This document shows, piece after piece, positions 46,863 to 56,806 of a stretch of DNA of 64,000 nt. A program made the position numbers and the translations under genes. Origin of the DNA: Elizabethkingia sp. YR214 (GTDB taxonomy: Bacteria > Bacteroidota > Bacteroidia > Flavobacteriales > Weeksellaceae); contig NZ_QBUH01000006.1 in the NCBI RefSeq assembly GCF_003058195.1, positions 1-64,000 on the forward strand, given 5' to 3'. The notes beneath the pieces are model-generated. The model ran no database searches, had not been told where the DNA came from, and saw only the letters and a program-made list of their open reading frames with translations. The first letter of the stretch is position 1. Each line of letters begins with the position of its first letter.

Positions 46863-47729
46863 CTAATTATACAAAGTACCAGCATTTAGTATAGGCTGTG
46901 CAGCCTTTTCACCACAAAGTACAACCATAAGATTGCTTACCATAGCCGCTTTTCTTTCGTCATCCAACTCTACTATGTTTTCTTCCGATAGTTTTTTCAA
47001 AGCCATATCTACCATCCCTACAGCACCTTCCACAATCTTAGCCCTTGCTGCTACAATCGCGGTAGCCTGTTGGCGCTGAAGCATTGCTCCTGCAATTTCA
47101 GAAGCATAAGCCAAGTGGCTAATTCTGGCTTCCTGAATTACAATTCCGGCTTTTGAAAGCCTTTCTGTAAGTTCCTGCTCCAGGATCTGATTAATTTTTT
47201 CTCCACCTTCTCTTAAGGTTATCGGCGCATGATCATCTTCAAGATTATCATAAGGAAAACTCATCGCCAAATGACGAACCGCTGCTTCACTCTGCATTTT
47301 CACAAAATCGGTATAACGCTCCACCTCAAAGGCTGCCTTATAGGTATCTCCTACTTTCCATACAATAACAACTCCTATCTCAATAGGATTTCCCATTTTA
47401 TCATTTACTTTCAGTGTTTGTCCCTGAAGGTTCTCTGAGCGAAGACTCATTCTTTGTGAAGAATAGAGAGGGTTGATAAAGAACAATCCATTCTCTTTAA
47501 CAGTTCCTACATACTTTCCGAAGAAGTTAAGCACTCTGGAGTGGTTAGGCTGAATAATCATAAGACCTTTCATAAAAAATATTGCAAGAATAAAACACAA
47601 TACCCCCACAACGGACAAGAAAGGGTTATACTGCATTCCTGTAAAGAAAAGAGTAACAGCACCAAATAATAATAAGATACTTATAAGTAGTGCCACATAA
47701 CCAGACATTGGTTTCAGATTTTTTTCCAT
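46863..47729 (-). CDS. SPFH/Band-7 membrane scaffold protein
   Basis: Protein of 288 residues: two N-terminal membrane helices (YVALLISILLLFGAVTLFF, FLSVVGVLCFILAIFFMKG), then the SPFH domain (IIQPNHSRVLNFFGKYVGTV, RSENLQGQTLKVNDKMGNPI, EIGVVIVWKVGDTYKAAFEV) and a coiled-coil (QATAIVAARAKIVEGAVGMV). It is likely to form flotillin/stomatin-like oligomers that organise the inner membrane. The Arc-type gene follows. Confidence 0.9.
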   Translation of the reverse strand: MEKNLKPMSGYVALLISILLLFGAVTLFFTGMQYNPFLSVVGVLCFILAIFFMKGLMIIQPNHSRVLNFFGKYVGTVKENGLFFINPLYSSQRMSLRSENLQGQTLKVNDKMGNPIEIGVVIVWKVGDTYKAAFEVERYTDFVKMQSEAAVRHLAMSFPYDNLEDDHAPITLREGGEKINQILEQELTERLSKAGIVIQEARISHLAYASEIAGAMLQRQQATAIVAARAKIVEGAVGMVDMALKKLSEENIVELDDERKAAMVSNLMVVLCGEKAAQPILNAGTLYN

Positions 47730-47823
47730 ATTGATATTAATTTGATATCATAAAGATATGAAATTAATAATATAAAAAAGCAATAAAATTATTTCTCATA
47801 AAAAACTCACTACAGTTAGAAAT

Positions 47824-47973
47824 ATGAATAAAATCAGGTTAAGCTATTTTAATATGCTACTACTGGGAATATTCCTAATTTTAGATGCGAAATCACAACC
47901 CACTAAAACTACTATATATGCGCATAAACCGACTTTTTCTAATTATCCTTACTGGCTATTTAAGCTCTTGTAG
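47824..47973 (+). CDS. Small signal-peptide ORF overlapping the next gene
   Basis: Reading frame of 49 residues, MNKIRLSYFNMLLLGIFLIL then DAKSQPTKTTIYAHKP, with a signal peptide-like start. It overlaps the lipoprotein gene in another frame. It may be a relic of an exported protein. Confidence 0.25.
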   Translation: MNKIRLSYFNMLLLGIFLILDAKSQPTKTTIYAHKPTFSNYPYWLFKLL

Positions 47974-48532
47974 CAACAATGACAACCGAGATGGTGGTGA
48001 CAACACTAAACCGCCAATAACAATAGCAAAAAAAACATACACTTATCAGTTTAATAATAGCTATAAAATTGAAAACGGAGTTTCTTTAAAAGGACCAAAA
48101 GGGGCAGAAACATCAGTTGATGTAAATATGTTAAACCAATATTGGTTTTCAGTGGATACTTCGGATGATAAACTTGTTATTGATTACAAAAAAGACTCTT
48201 TGTTTGTTATAAATGGCAAATTGAAACTAGCCTACAAAATTAAAGCAAAACAAGATTCTATATTTCTTGAGGGAACTAAACCAGAATTCTTTGGATTGCA
48301 TACTTCTGATAAAACAGGGCTTACAATTTACAAAAGAGTTATAGTCTATCACAGAGCTCCGAGAGAAAATGACAACTCTTCTTTATACAACAGAAGCGGC
48401 CTTAATTTTGGAAGAACCTCTCAGCAGGAAGTATCAAAAATAGCTCCTTTCAAAACACCCTCAGAAATGGTTTCGGCTCAGGATTTTTTAATATGGGCCA
48501 ATCTTAGCTATTTCTATAAAGAAATCAAATAA
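47918..48532 (+). CDS. Lipoprotein of unknown function
   Basis: Protein of about 204 residues. The start MRINRLFLIILTGYLSSCSN is chosen because it puts a proper lipobox (YLSSC) 18 residues in; an earlier ATG adds eleven non-signal residues. The mature part is strand-rich and charged (YTYQFNNSYKIENGVSLKGP, LNQYWFSVDTSDDKLVIDYK). No recognised domain. A terminator follows. Confidence 0.6.
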   Translation: MRINRLFLIILTGYLSSCSNNDNRDGGDNTKPPITIAKKTYTYQFNNSYKIENGVSLKGPKGAETSVDVNMLNQYWFSVDTSDDKLVIDYKKDSLFVINGKLKLAYKIKAKQDSIFLEGTKPEFFGLHTSDKTGLTIYKRVIVYHRAPRENDNSSLYNRSGLNFGRTSQQEVSKIAPFKTPSEMVSAQDFLIWANLSYFYKEIK

Positions 48533-48550
48533 GAATATTTACACAAACAA

Positions 48551-48578
48551 AAAAAGCCAGGAAATATCCTGGCTTTTT
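48551..48578. terminator. Bidirectional terminator
   Basis: Stem AAAAAGCCAGGA / TCCTGGCTTTTT with an AATA loop between the convergent lipoprotein and ccsBA genes. Confidence 0.85.
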
Positions 48579-48595
48579 ATTTTATTGTATACTGA

Positions 48596-51500
48596 TTAAG
48601 GCTCAATCTCTGTTCTTTCTTCTGCTTTCTTCGATTTATTATTAGACGAAGATTTAGCACTGTGAAGCTTTTTGTATTTAAACCATGCTCCTATACTTAG
48701 AGCAAGCACGAAAGCTAAACTCAAGTATACCCATAACGGAACCGGAATTGGATCTCCTGCCGCATAGGAATGTAATCCTGAAAGATAATAATTAACCCCA
48801 AAATAGGTCATAATCATAGAACAGAAAGCAAACATTGTTACTACGTGGAATGTATATCTGCCTCTAAGCCCTGGTACTAAACGCATATGCAGTACAAATG
48901 CATAAATAATAATGGAAATAAACGCCCATGTTTCTTTAGGGTCCCAAGACCAGTAACGGCCCCAGCTTTCATTTGCCCAGATACCTCCAAGGAAGTTACC
49001 TACGGTAAGTGCAAACAATCCTATTGTCAATGACATTTCACTTACAATAGTCAATTCTTTAATCGTTTTATCATTATGCTCTTTATAGACCTTAGAGTTA
49101 GTTACAATATAAAAGAACAATGTAATCACTGCAATAATAGCCGAAAGAGCAAAGAATCCATAACTGGATGTAATAATAGCAACGTGTACAATTAGCCAGT
49201 AAGATTTAAGTACTGGTACAAGAGGGGTAATCTGTGGATCAAGCTGCGCTCCTCCATGTGCAAACCCCATCATAATAACAGCTACAAGGAAACCTGCTGC
49301 TGGTATAAGTGCATTAGAGTTTCTGTACAGGATAAGTCCTGCAGTAATTCCGACCCAGGAAATAAACATAATAGCTTCGTAACCGTTACTCCAAGGTGCG
49401 TGTCCGGAAACATACCAACGGCCTACAAGACCAAGGAAGTGTGCAACATATCCTACAATTCCGATCCAGATTATAATATTGATTGCTTTATTTAAATTTT
49501 TATTTGGTTTGAATAAATAAACGAAACCTAATATAAATATTAAACCACCGATTATCGTATAGGCAATAAGGAGCTTGAAGAATAAATTCAGATCATTCAT
49601 AAATACCTCTACTTTCACCTTTGTGTCAGAAGGCATAATCTTAGATCCCCACTTGTGCTGATAATCTTGTAACTTTACTAGTTCTTTATCAGCAGTAGCC
49701 CAATCTCCATTTTTTGTAGCATCCAGAACACTTGCAAAATATGGTCCCATCACTTTCTGAGAAGCTTCATCTGGTTCGAATTTGTTATCTAACCATGAAT
49801 GCCATGTATAGTTATTGTCATTTGGTACCGGAACAATACGCATATATTGTCCAGAAAGAATTCCATTGAAAACCTGAACCTGATCATTTAGTTCAATAAT
49901 TCCCTTATCATACATGCTTTGTTCTCCCGGTTTTTTTCGGAAAGCTGTATTATAATCCTGCTCTAATACAAAACGAGGCTGTCCTGTAACAGGGTCCATC
50001 GGGAAAAGGTTTAGTAATGTTGTATACTCATCTTCATTTGCTTTAGTTTTCTTAAGCAATTCATCCCCACCCTTCTTTGGTACTTTAATAAGTGGTACCT
50101 GAGTCCACATAAAAGGATTAGTCGTAATGGAAAGGAACCACTGATTGGCATCCATTCCATGGAAAGAATCTTTCTTGTATAACTTTCTTAGTATATCTAA
50201 AGCGAGTGTATTAACAGGTACAATACGCCCCTCAACATTTTGTACCAAAGCATAGCCAAATTTATCAGCATGCTCTTTATTGACATTAGAATGCTGAACC
50301 ACAGTTTCAGGATCCAAAACCTTAGGCTTCATAGGGCCTGCAGGCTTTCCTACTTCCATTTTCTCCACATTAGGAGCTCCGTGAGTCTCCTGTCCGTGCA
50401 TGTCGATCTTACCTTTACTGCTGCCACCATCATAGGTTTGTGCATTTACACTACCAAAAGCAAACAATAGGAATGCTACAACTACAGCTTTTTTCTTGCT
50501 AATATCTTTCAACATTTTGTTCAGTTGCCAGAAACGAGTTCCTTTCCAGAACAATGAAACGAAGAGCCCAAGGAATAAGAAAGTATATCCTACGTAAGTA
50601 ATGTTGGTTCCCCAGAAATCGTGGTTTACAGAAAGATGAGTTCCTTTTCTGTCAGGATCAAATCCTGCCTGGAAGAAACGATATCCACCGTGATTAAGAA
50701 CGTGGTTCATATAGATCTTATATGGTGTTTGCTTTCCGTTTTCTATAATCTGTATATGAGATTCATATGCAGATGGGGAATTACTTCCCGGATAAGTTTC
50801 CATTACAAATTTATCAAGCTTCAGAGAGAATGGTGTCTGTAAAACTTTAGGACCAAATCCTAACATAATGTTTTTACCATCTACCATAATCTGCTTAGCC
50901 ATATTAGGATTATTTTTATCAACTAATATATCAACAGGCTGTTTTGTCTTAGGACCTTCAACCATTAATCTCAAAAGATCTGGTGTTCCCTGATCTTTTT
51001 TCTTATCACCTTCATATTCTATAAGCTTCCCTTTCTTCACTCCTTCAGGTACAACTAATTTCAGATCACCAATTGTATATAAACTTCTTAGCTTTAGGGA
51101 ATCTAGTGCATCTTTTTTAGCAACACCAGTTTTTTGCGTTGCCATCGTCATATACTGAGCATCGGATGGAGATTTGATCTGAAGGAATCCATTTTCATCA
51201 TGAATTTCCACAGCACCTTCAATTTTACGGTTATAGGCAACCAACATACCATTTACGCTCTTTGCCTCACCCGGTGCAATGAATATATTTTCTCTCCCCT
51301 GATCGTTTGTGGAAACCAGGTGAAGATAATTTTTCCCACCCTCAGAAACTACTAGTGAATCTTTCTTTCTTTGGATATAGTCCAGTGTTTTCACTGTAAA
51401 CTTTTCACCTCTGAAATCATAAGTAGCATTAAAATCATGATGTAATGGAGACATAATATAAGGTACATCCTCATAATTCAGAATATCACCTTTATCCTCT

Positions 51501-51877
51501 ATCTGTATTTTGAAATATTGTTTTTCACTAACGATCTGATTAGATGTTTCACCTTCACGAATCAGCATCATTCCTTCAAAACTGATGTAACGTGTAATAG
51601 CTCCTCCGATAAAAATCAGAATAAAAGCCAAGTGGAATACTAACAACGGCCATTTTTCTCTTCTAAGAAGTCTGTATCGATTAATATTTCCGATAAAATT
51701 AATGATAAGAAGCAACATGACCAGCTCAAACCACTTAGCATTATAAATCAATGCCTTAGCTGCGGGTGTCCCGTGATCATTTTCTATAAACGTAGCTACT
51801 GCCATCGAGATGGCATATACCAGTAACAATACAGCCATTGTTCTGGTAGAAATAAGTATATCCTGTAATTTCTTCAT
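48596..51877 (-). CDS. Fused cytochrome c biogenesis protein CcsBA (ResB-CcsA)
   Basis: Membrane protein of 1093 residues. The N-terminal half is ResB/CcsB-like: two or three helices (LVMLLLIINFIGNINRYRLL, FILIFIGGAITRYISFEGM) and a large periplasmic domain, then a helix (ITYVGYTFLFLGLFVSLFWK). The C-terminal half is CcsA with the haem-handling motif GRYWSWDPKETWAFISI and conserved His sites. It exports haem and joins it to CxxCH apocytochromes, such as the ccoP and ccoN/O products encoded nearby. The fused form is usual in Bacteroidota. Confidence 0.92.
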   Translation of the reverse strand: MKKLQDILISTRTMAVLLLVYAISMAVATFIENDHGTPAAKALIYNAKWFELVMLLLIINFIGNINRYRLLRREKWPLLVFHLAFILIFIGGAITRYISFEGMMLIREGETSNQIVSEKQYFKIQIEDKGDILNYEDVPYIMSPLHHDFNATYDFRGEKFTVKTLDYIQRKKDSLVVSEGGKNYLHLVSTNDQGRENIFIAPGEAKSVNGMLVAYNRKIEGAVEIHDENGFLQIKSPSDAQYMTMATQKTGVAKKDALDSLKLRSLYTIGDLKLVVPEGVKKGKLIEYEGDKKKDQGTPDLLRLMVEGPKTKQPVDILVDKNNPNMAKQIMVDGKNIMLGFGPKVLQTPFSLKLDKFVMETYPGSNSPSAYESHIQIIENGKQTPYKIYMNHVLNHGGYRFFQAGFDPDRKGTHLSVNHDFWGTNITYVGYTFLFLGLFVSLFWKGTRFWQLNKMLKDISKKKAVVVAFLLFAFGSVNAQTYDGGSSKGKIDMHGQETHGAPNVEKMEVGKPAGPMKPKVLDPETVVQHSNVNKEHADKFGYALVQNVEGRIVPVNTLALDILRKLYKKDSFHGMDANQWFLSITTNPFMWTQVPLIKVPKKGGDELLKKTKANEDEYTTLLNLFPMDPVTGQPRFVLEQDYNTAFRKKPGEQSMYDKGIIELNDQVQVFNGILSGQYMRIVPVPNDNNYTWHSWLDNKFEPDEASQKVMGPYFASVLDATKNGDWATADKELVKLQDYQHKWGSKIMPSDTKVKVEVFMNDLNLFFKLLIAYTIIGGLIFILGFVYLFKPNKNLNKAINIIIWIGIVGYVAHFLGLVGRWYVSGHAPWSNGYEAIMFISWVGITAGLILYRNSNALIPAAGFLVAVIMMGFAHGGAQLDPQITPLVPVLKSYWLIVHVAIITSSYGFFALSAIIAVITLFFYIVTNSKVYKEHNDKTIKELTIVSEMSLTIGLFALTVGNFLGGIWANESWGRYWSWDPKETWAFISIIIYAFVLHMRLVPGLRGRYTFHVVTMFAFCSMIMTYFGVNYYLSGLHSYAAGDPIPVPLWVYLSLAFVLALSIGAWFKYKKLHSAKSSSNNKSKKAEERTEIEP

Positions 51878-51903
51878 TATGGGTACTCTAAAAACACATC
51901 CGG

Positions 51904-51936
51904 CAAAATTACACCAAAAAAACTATTATAAGCCAA
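51904..51936 (-). promoter_or_regulatory. Promoter of ccsBA
   Basis: Minus strand TTG-N22-TAATTTTG, ending about 27 bases before the start. Confidence 0.5.
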
Positions 51937-52038
51937 CATGGAGAAAAATCATGTCTATCGTTTTTCACTATATTTTCTATTACCCAAACGCTCTCTTTTT
52001 ACAATCAAAACAACATTAGTTTTTTTGCTATTTTATTC

Positions 52039-52046
52039 TAAATTTG
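52039..52046 (+). promoter_or_regulatory. -7 box of ftsK
   Basis: TAAATTTG fits TAnnTTTG, 29 bases before the start. No well-spaced -33 box. Confidence 0.45.
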
Positions 52047-52074
52047 CAAAGACCTTATATAACACAGAAAAAGA

Positions 52075-54549
52075 ATGAATCAAAAGCCAGAAGTTGCTAA
52101 GACTAAGACCATTTCGAAATTAAGAATTATCTCCGGCGTAACATTCGTTTTCCTTTCCATAGTGCTTACCCTCTCTTTCATTTCTTATCTTATGAAATGG
52201 AAGGCCGACCAAAGCCAGGCAGGGACAATGCTAGACAAGTCTATTAAATCTTCCAATGTATTTGGGAAGATTGGCGACTGGCTGGGTAATTTTTTCATTT
52301 TTGAATCTATCGGAATAGCAGGTTTCATTGTTGCTTTCTTATTATTTGTTTTCGGAACATTGATCCTGAAAAAAAATTATTTCAAGCCATGGAAAACTAT
52401 TTCTCATAGTTTGTTTTTTATCTGTTGGCTGCCAATTTTCATGGGTGTTATTACAAAGGGGCAGGGTGTATTATCCGGCGTATATGGTTTCCAGATTATG
52501 GATTACCTAAATGCTATCATTGGAACTTTCGGATTATGGATGATACTTCTTTTAAGTATCGGATTATATTTCGTTTTAGAATTTAATTTGCGCCCATCCA
52601 ACATCAAAGCAAAAATGGATGAACTAAATGAAAACACTTTAGGGAAATTCAAAAATAAAGTTTCTGCAATGGATGATGATTCTGATGACAATGAAGAGGA
52701 AGAGCTTCCAGTTGTGGACGAAACACCAAAAGAGGTAAACCTTACGCAGTCTAAAAGACCTTCTCCATTTGATAAAAAAGCTGAAGAGGCTGAAAATAAA
52801 ATTGTAGTTACAGAAGAGCTTCCTAAAGCGGAACCTGTTCATATACCTACTCCTCCACCTATTATAGAGACTCCTAATCATACTACCACTCCAATATCGA
52901 CTGTTGCAAGTAATGAAGTCTCTGTTCATAAAGTGACAAGCACGCCAGATATTGCTTTTACAGTAGAACAAAAGGAGGAAGAAGTTATAGTATTGGATGA
53001 GGCGGATAAAAAATCTCAAAGCCTGGTAGATCAGCATGGACTTTACGATCATAAATTAGAGCTTGCCAAATTCCAAATGCCTTCTGTTTCTTTGTTAAAA
53101 GACTACGGTAACGAGAATATTAACATTAATCAGGATGAGCTTGAAGAAAATAAAAACCGTATTGTCGGACTTCTTAAAAACTTCAACGTAGGTATTACCG
53201 AAATAAAAGCAACTATAGGTCCTACTGTTACACTATATGAAATTGTACCTGAAGCAGGTATTCGTGTAGCACAAATTAAAAAACTTCAGGACGATATAGC
53301 ACTTAATCTTTCTGCTTTGGGCATCAGAATTATTGCGCCAATGCCAGGGAAAGGTACTATTGGTATTGAAGTACCAAACCAAACCCCATCTATGGTAAGT
53401 ATGCGTTCGGTAATAGCTTCACCAAAGTTCCAGAATACCGACATGGATCTCCCTGTTGTATTTGGTAAAACAATTTCCAATGAGATCTTTATGGCCGATC
53501 TGGCAAAAATGCCACACTTACTAATGGCCGGAGCAACAGGGCAAGGTAAATCTGTAGGTATCAATGCTATTCTGACATCACTTATTTACAAAAAGCACCC
53601 TAGCGAATTAAAATTCGTAATGGTTGACCCTAAGAAAGTTGAACTTTCTTTATACTCAAAAATAGAAAGACACTATTTAGCAAAACTACCGGATGGTGGC
53701 GATGCTATTATTACAGATAATGCAAAAGTTATCAATACGCTGAACTCTCTTTGTATTGAAATGGACAATCGTTATGAATTGCTGAAGAATGCTTTCTGTA
53801 AAAATATTAAAGAGTACAACAAGAAGTTTACGGAAAGAAAATTAAATCCTGAAAACGGACACCGATATCTTCCTTATATCGTATTGGTTGTGGATGAATT
53901 TGCAGACCTTATTATGACTGCCGGGAAAGAAGTAGAGATGCCAATTGCCCGTTTGGCACAGCTTGCCCGTGCTATTGGTATACATCTTATTGTGGCAACG
54001 CAAAGACCATCGGTAAACGTTATTACAGGTATGATCAAAGCTAACTTCCCTGCCCGGGCTGCCTTCAGAGTAATTTCCGGAGTTGACTCCAGAACAATTC
54101 TGGATACCCCGGGAGCTGAACAGTTAGTAGGAAAAGGAGATATGCTGTACTTCAATGGAAATGATCTTATTCGTCTGCAGTGCGCATTCGTAGACACTCC
54201 TGAAGTAGAAAAAATCGCAGAATTCATTGGAGAACAAAAAGGTTATCCGGAAGCATATCAGTTACCTGAATACTCAGGAGATGAATCTATTGTTTCTGTC
54301 GGAAGTTTTGACCCTAATGAAAAGGATGTACTTTTCGATGAAGCTGCCAAAATTGTAGTTTCTACACAACAAGGATCAACATCTATGTTACAGCGTCAGT
54401 TGAAGCTGGGATATAATCGCGCCGGAAGAATAATGGATCAGTTAGAAGCCTCAGGTATTGTTGGAAGCTTCAACGGAGCTAAGGCTCGGGAAGTATTGAT
54501 TACAGATCTGCATTCTTTGGAACAGTTTTTGGAAGAATTGCGCAAATAA
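52075..54549 (+). CDS. ftsK: DNA translocase FtsK
   Basis: Protein of 824 residues. Four N-terminal membrane helices are followed by an acidic, Pro/Thr-rich linker (about 190-330) and the motor: Walker A GATGQGKSVG, Walker B YIVLVVDEFADLI, then ATQRPSVNVITG. The C-terminal γ winged helix reads STMLQRQLKLGYNRAGRIMD and QLEASGIVG. It pumps chromosome ends through the division septum and activates dimer resolution. It heads the ftsK-lolA-lptG group. Confidence 0.96.
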   Translation: MNQKPEVAKTKTISKLRIISGVTFVFLSIVLTLSFISYLMKWKADQSQAGTMLDKSIKSSNVFGKIGDWLGNFFIFESIGIAGFIVAFLLFVFGTLILKKNYFKPWKTISHSLFFICWLPIFMGVITKGQGVLSGVYGFQIMDYLNAIIGTFGLWMILLLSIGLYFVLEFNLRPSNIKAKMDELNENTLGKFKNKVSAMDDDSDDNEEEELPVVDETPKEVNLTQSKRPSPFDKKAEEAENKIVVTEELPKAEPVHIPTPPPIIETPNHTTTPISTVASNEVSVHKVTSTPDIAFTVEQKEEEVIVLDEADKKSQSLVDQHGLYDHKLELAKFQMPSVSLLKDYGNENININQDELEENKNRIVGLLKNFNVGITEIKATIGPTVTLYEIVPEAGIRVAQIKKLQDDIALNLSALGIRIIAPMPGKGTIGIEVPNQTPSMVSMRSVIASPKFQNTDMDLPVVFGKTISNEIFMADLAKMPHLLMAGATGQGKSVGINAILTSLIYKKHPSELKFVMVDPKKVELSLYSKIERHYLAKLPDGGDAIITDNAKVINTLNSLCIEMDNRYELLKNAFCKNIKEYNKKFTERKLNPENGHRYLPYIVLVVDEFADLIMTAGKEVEMPIARLAQLARAIGIHLIVATQRPSVNVITGMIKANFPARAAFRVISGVDSRTILDTPGAEQLVGKGDMLYFNGNDLIRLQCAFVDTPEVEKIAEFIGEQKGYPEAYQLPEYSGDESIVSVGSFDPNEKDVLFDEAAKIVVSTQQGSTSMLQRQLKLGYNRAGRIMDQLEASGIVGSFNGAKAREVLITDLHSLEQFLEELRK

Positions 54550-54565
54550 TCTAAAAAACAAAAAG

Positions 54566-55207
54566 ATGAAAAACCTTATAAAGAAATTATCTGTCGGAAT
54601 TTTTGCTGTGGCCTTTACTATGGGTTTTGGACAAAAAATAGATGCTAATGCAAAAACTATTTTAGACGGCGTTTCTGCGAATTACAAATCGAAAAAAAAT
54701 AATTATTTCAAATTTGTTTACCGTAACGGAAGCGGTACGGCCGGAAAAGCAGTTACTGGTATTTTCTATTCTGCAGGGAGTAAATACAAGCTGAATATTA
54801 TGGGTACGGAACAAATCTTCGATGGTAATAAAGTATACAGTATTAGCGGCGATGATAAGGAAGTTACTATTGCAAAACCTACAGGTAACGAAACGATGTT
54901 CTCTCCTCTTAATTATATTGACTCTTACAAAAACGGATATACAGTACAGTATATGGGTAAGAAAAACATTGGCGGAATCAATGCTGATTATATAAAAATG
55001 ACTCCGGTCTCAAATAATGGGATAAAATATGTAAATTTGTTCGTCAATTCAGCTAAGAAACAATTGGTGAAATTAGAACAGTTTTCGGAGAACAATGAGG
55101 TTGCGGTAATTGAGATTTCAAAATATATAGAAAATCAAAACCTTTCTCCTTCAGTTTTCACTTTCAACAAAACCAATTATAAAAATTATCTGATTACAGA
55201 ATTGTAG
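54566..55207 (+). CDS. lolA: LolA-family outer-membrane lipoprotein carrier
   Basis: Periplasmic protein of 213 residues with a signal peptide ending at GFGQ. The LolA-type barrel strands are readable: NYFKFVYRNGSGTA, GIFYSAGSKYKLNIMGTEQI, FDGNKVYSISGDDKEVTIAK. It would carry lipoproteins across the periplasm. It starts 16 bases after ftsK. Confidence 0.87.
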   Translation: MKNLIKKLSVGIFAVAFTMGFGQKIDANAKTILDGVSANYKSKKNNYFKFVYRNGSGTAGKAVTGIFYSAGSKYKLNIMGTEQIFDGNKVYSISGDDKEVTIAKPTGNETMFSPLNYIDSYKNGYTVQYMGKKNIGGINADYIKMTPVSNNGIKYVNLFVNSAKKQLVKLEQFSENNEVAVIEISKYIENQNLSPSVFTFNKTNYKNYLITEL

Positions 55208-55227
55208 TTATAATAAAATAAGCAAAG

Positions 55228-55262
55228 CATAAAAAAGTCACACAAAGATGTGGCTTTTTATA
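55228..55262. terminator. Possible terminator hairpin between lolA and lptG
   Basis: A-rich stem AAAAAGTCACA / TGTGGCTTTTT (one G·T). It covers the first ATG of the longest lptG frame, which supports the later start at 55271. Confidence 0.5.
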
Positions 55263-55270
55263 TAGAATAT

Positions 55271-56728
55271 ATGATAAAAAAGCTTGACCAATACATTATA
55301 AAGACCTTTTTCGGTCCTTTCCTGTTTATCTTCAGTGTCCTTTGTTTCATCTTCATTGTAAACATTATCTGGACACAGATGGGGCAGTTGGCCGGTAAAG
55401 GATTAAGTGCCTGGGAAATTTCAAAACTGCTTTTTTACATGGGCGTTACCGTCGTAAAAATGGTACTTCCGTTGACGATCCTGCTTGCAGCTATCATGAC
55501 TTTTGGAGACTTTGGGGAACGGTATGAACTGGCCGCCATGAAGTCTGCGGGGATATCACTACTCCGCGTAATGAGGCCACTGCTCATTATGGTTATTCTA
55601 CTTTCCGTACTCCTCTACTTTTTCTCCAACAATATTATTCCGGACTTTCAGCGTAAAGCAAAGAATATGCTTTATAATATTGCCTCCTCTCGTCCTGCAC
55701 TAAACTTTACACCAGGACAGTTTATCGACACGGTACCAGGAATGACGATAAAATTTGATGAAATAAAGGGAGAAAACGGAGAAAATGTAAATGGCGTATT
55801 TATCCACAAAGTAGCCAACTCATACGAAGATAACCAAACAGTAGTTGCCAAGAACGGAAAATTCGTTCAGGCTGTAGACAAACACTATCTTAAACTGATT
55901 CTGTATAACGGATATATCTTCCAGGATCAGATTGCTAATAAAGATTTTAAAGAAAGAGAAAAACAAGCTAATCAAGCCATAAAGTTTGATTCACTTGTAC
56001 AACACTTCGATGTTTCTTTACTTTTAAACAAAGCTCTGGAAGAGCAAAATATTACAGACGATTATCAGTTCCAGACTTATAATCAGATTGCCAAAACACT
56101 GAAAAAGAAAAGAAAGGATGACAAAGATGCTTTCAATACAATTTCTCAGGATATTGTAAGTCAGCAAAACGGTTATGTATCCTATATTGATAAGATTAAG
56201 ACAGATAAAAAGCTGGTTAAGCAACCTTTTAAACTTGACTCTCTGAAGGGAGACAAGAAAATGGAAGCCTTGTATTATGCTCATAATAAGTTGCAGGCTG
56301 CTAAAAGCGCTTATCAGATGAAGAACGATCAGATTATAGATATTATTAAATACTACACCAAGGTCGTAATGTACCAGCAGCGTATTATTTCTTATTCCTT
56401 CACCTGTGTAATTTTCTTCCTGATTGGTGCATCCCTTGGATCTATCATCAGAAAAGGAGGAATGGGTCTCCCTGTAATCATAGCCATTGTGATATTCATC
56501 TTATTTTATGTTATCAACCTAATGACGGAAAATATCGCATGGAAAGGAGAAATGAATCCATATCTGGCTACATGGCTGCCCAATATGATCTTACTTCCGT
56601 TCGGGGTATGGATGACTTATAAAGCACTAACAGACTCTCAGTTGTTTGATGCCGAAAAGTACAAGGCCTTTTTCAAGCCAATCATTGATCGTTTTTCCAA
56701 ATCAAAAGAGCATCAGCGCTATCAGTAA
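55271..56728 (+). CDS. lptG: LptF/LptG-family lipopolysaccharide export permease
   Basis: Inner-membrane permease of about 485 residues (YjgP/YjgQ family). It has three helices in the first 120 residues (FLFIFSVLCFIFIVNIIW; MGVTVVKMVLPLTILLAAIM; LLIMVILLSVLLYFFSN), a large periplasmic domain, and three helices at the end (YSFTCVIFFLIGASLGSII, LPVIIAIVIFILFYVINLM). The motif DFGERYELAAMKSAGISLLR is typical. It extracts LPS with the LptB ATPase. It follows lolA, so both are outer-membrane assembly genes. Confidence 0.93.
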   Translation: MIKKLDQYIIKTFFGPFLFIFSVLCFIFIVNIIWTQMGQLAGKGLSAWEISKLLFYMGVTVVKMVLPLTILLAAIMTFGDFGERYELAAMKSAGISLLRVMRPLLIMVILLSVLLYFFSNNIIPDFQRKAKNMLYNIASSRPALNFTPGQFIDTVPGMTIKFDEIKGENGENVNGVFIHKVANSYEDNQTVVAKNGKFVQAVDKHYLKLILYNGYIFQDQIANKDFKEREKQANQAIKFDSLVQHFDVSLLLNKALEEQNITDDYQFQTYNQIAKTLKKKRKDDKDAFNTISQDIVSQQNGYVSYIDKIKTDKKLVKQPFKLDSLKGDKKMEALYYAHNKLQAAKSAYQMKNDQIIDIIKYYTKVVMYQQRIISYSFTCVIFFLIGASLGSIIRKGGMGLPVIIAIVIFILFYVINLMTENIAWKGEMNPYLATWLPNMILLPFGVWMTYKALTDSQLFDAEKYKAFFKPIIDRFSKSKEHQRYQ

Positions 56729-56806
56729 AATACAATTGGAAATAACACTTTAAAAAGCTACTTCTGATTTATTATTTCAGAAACAGCCTAATATTTATAA
56801 TTCAGT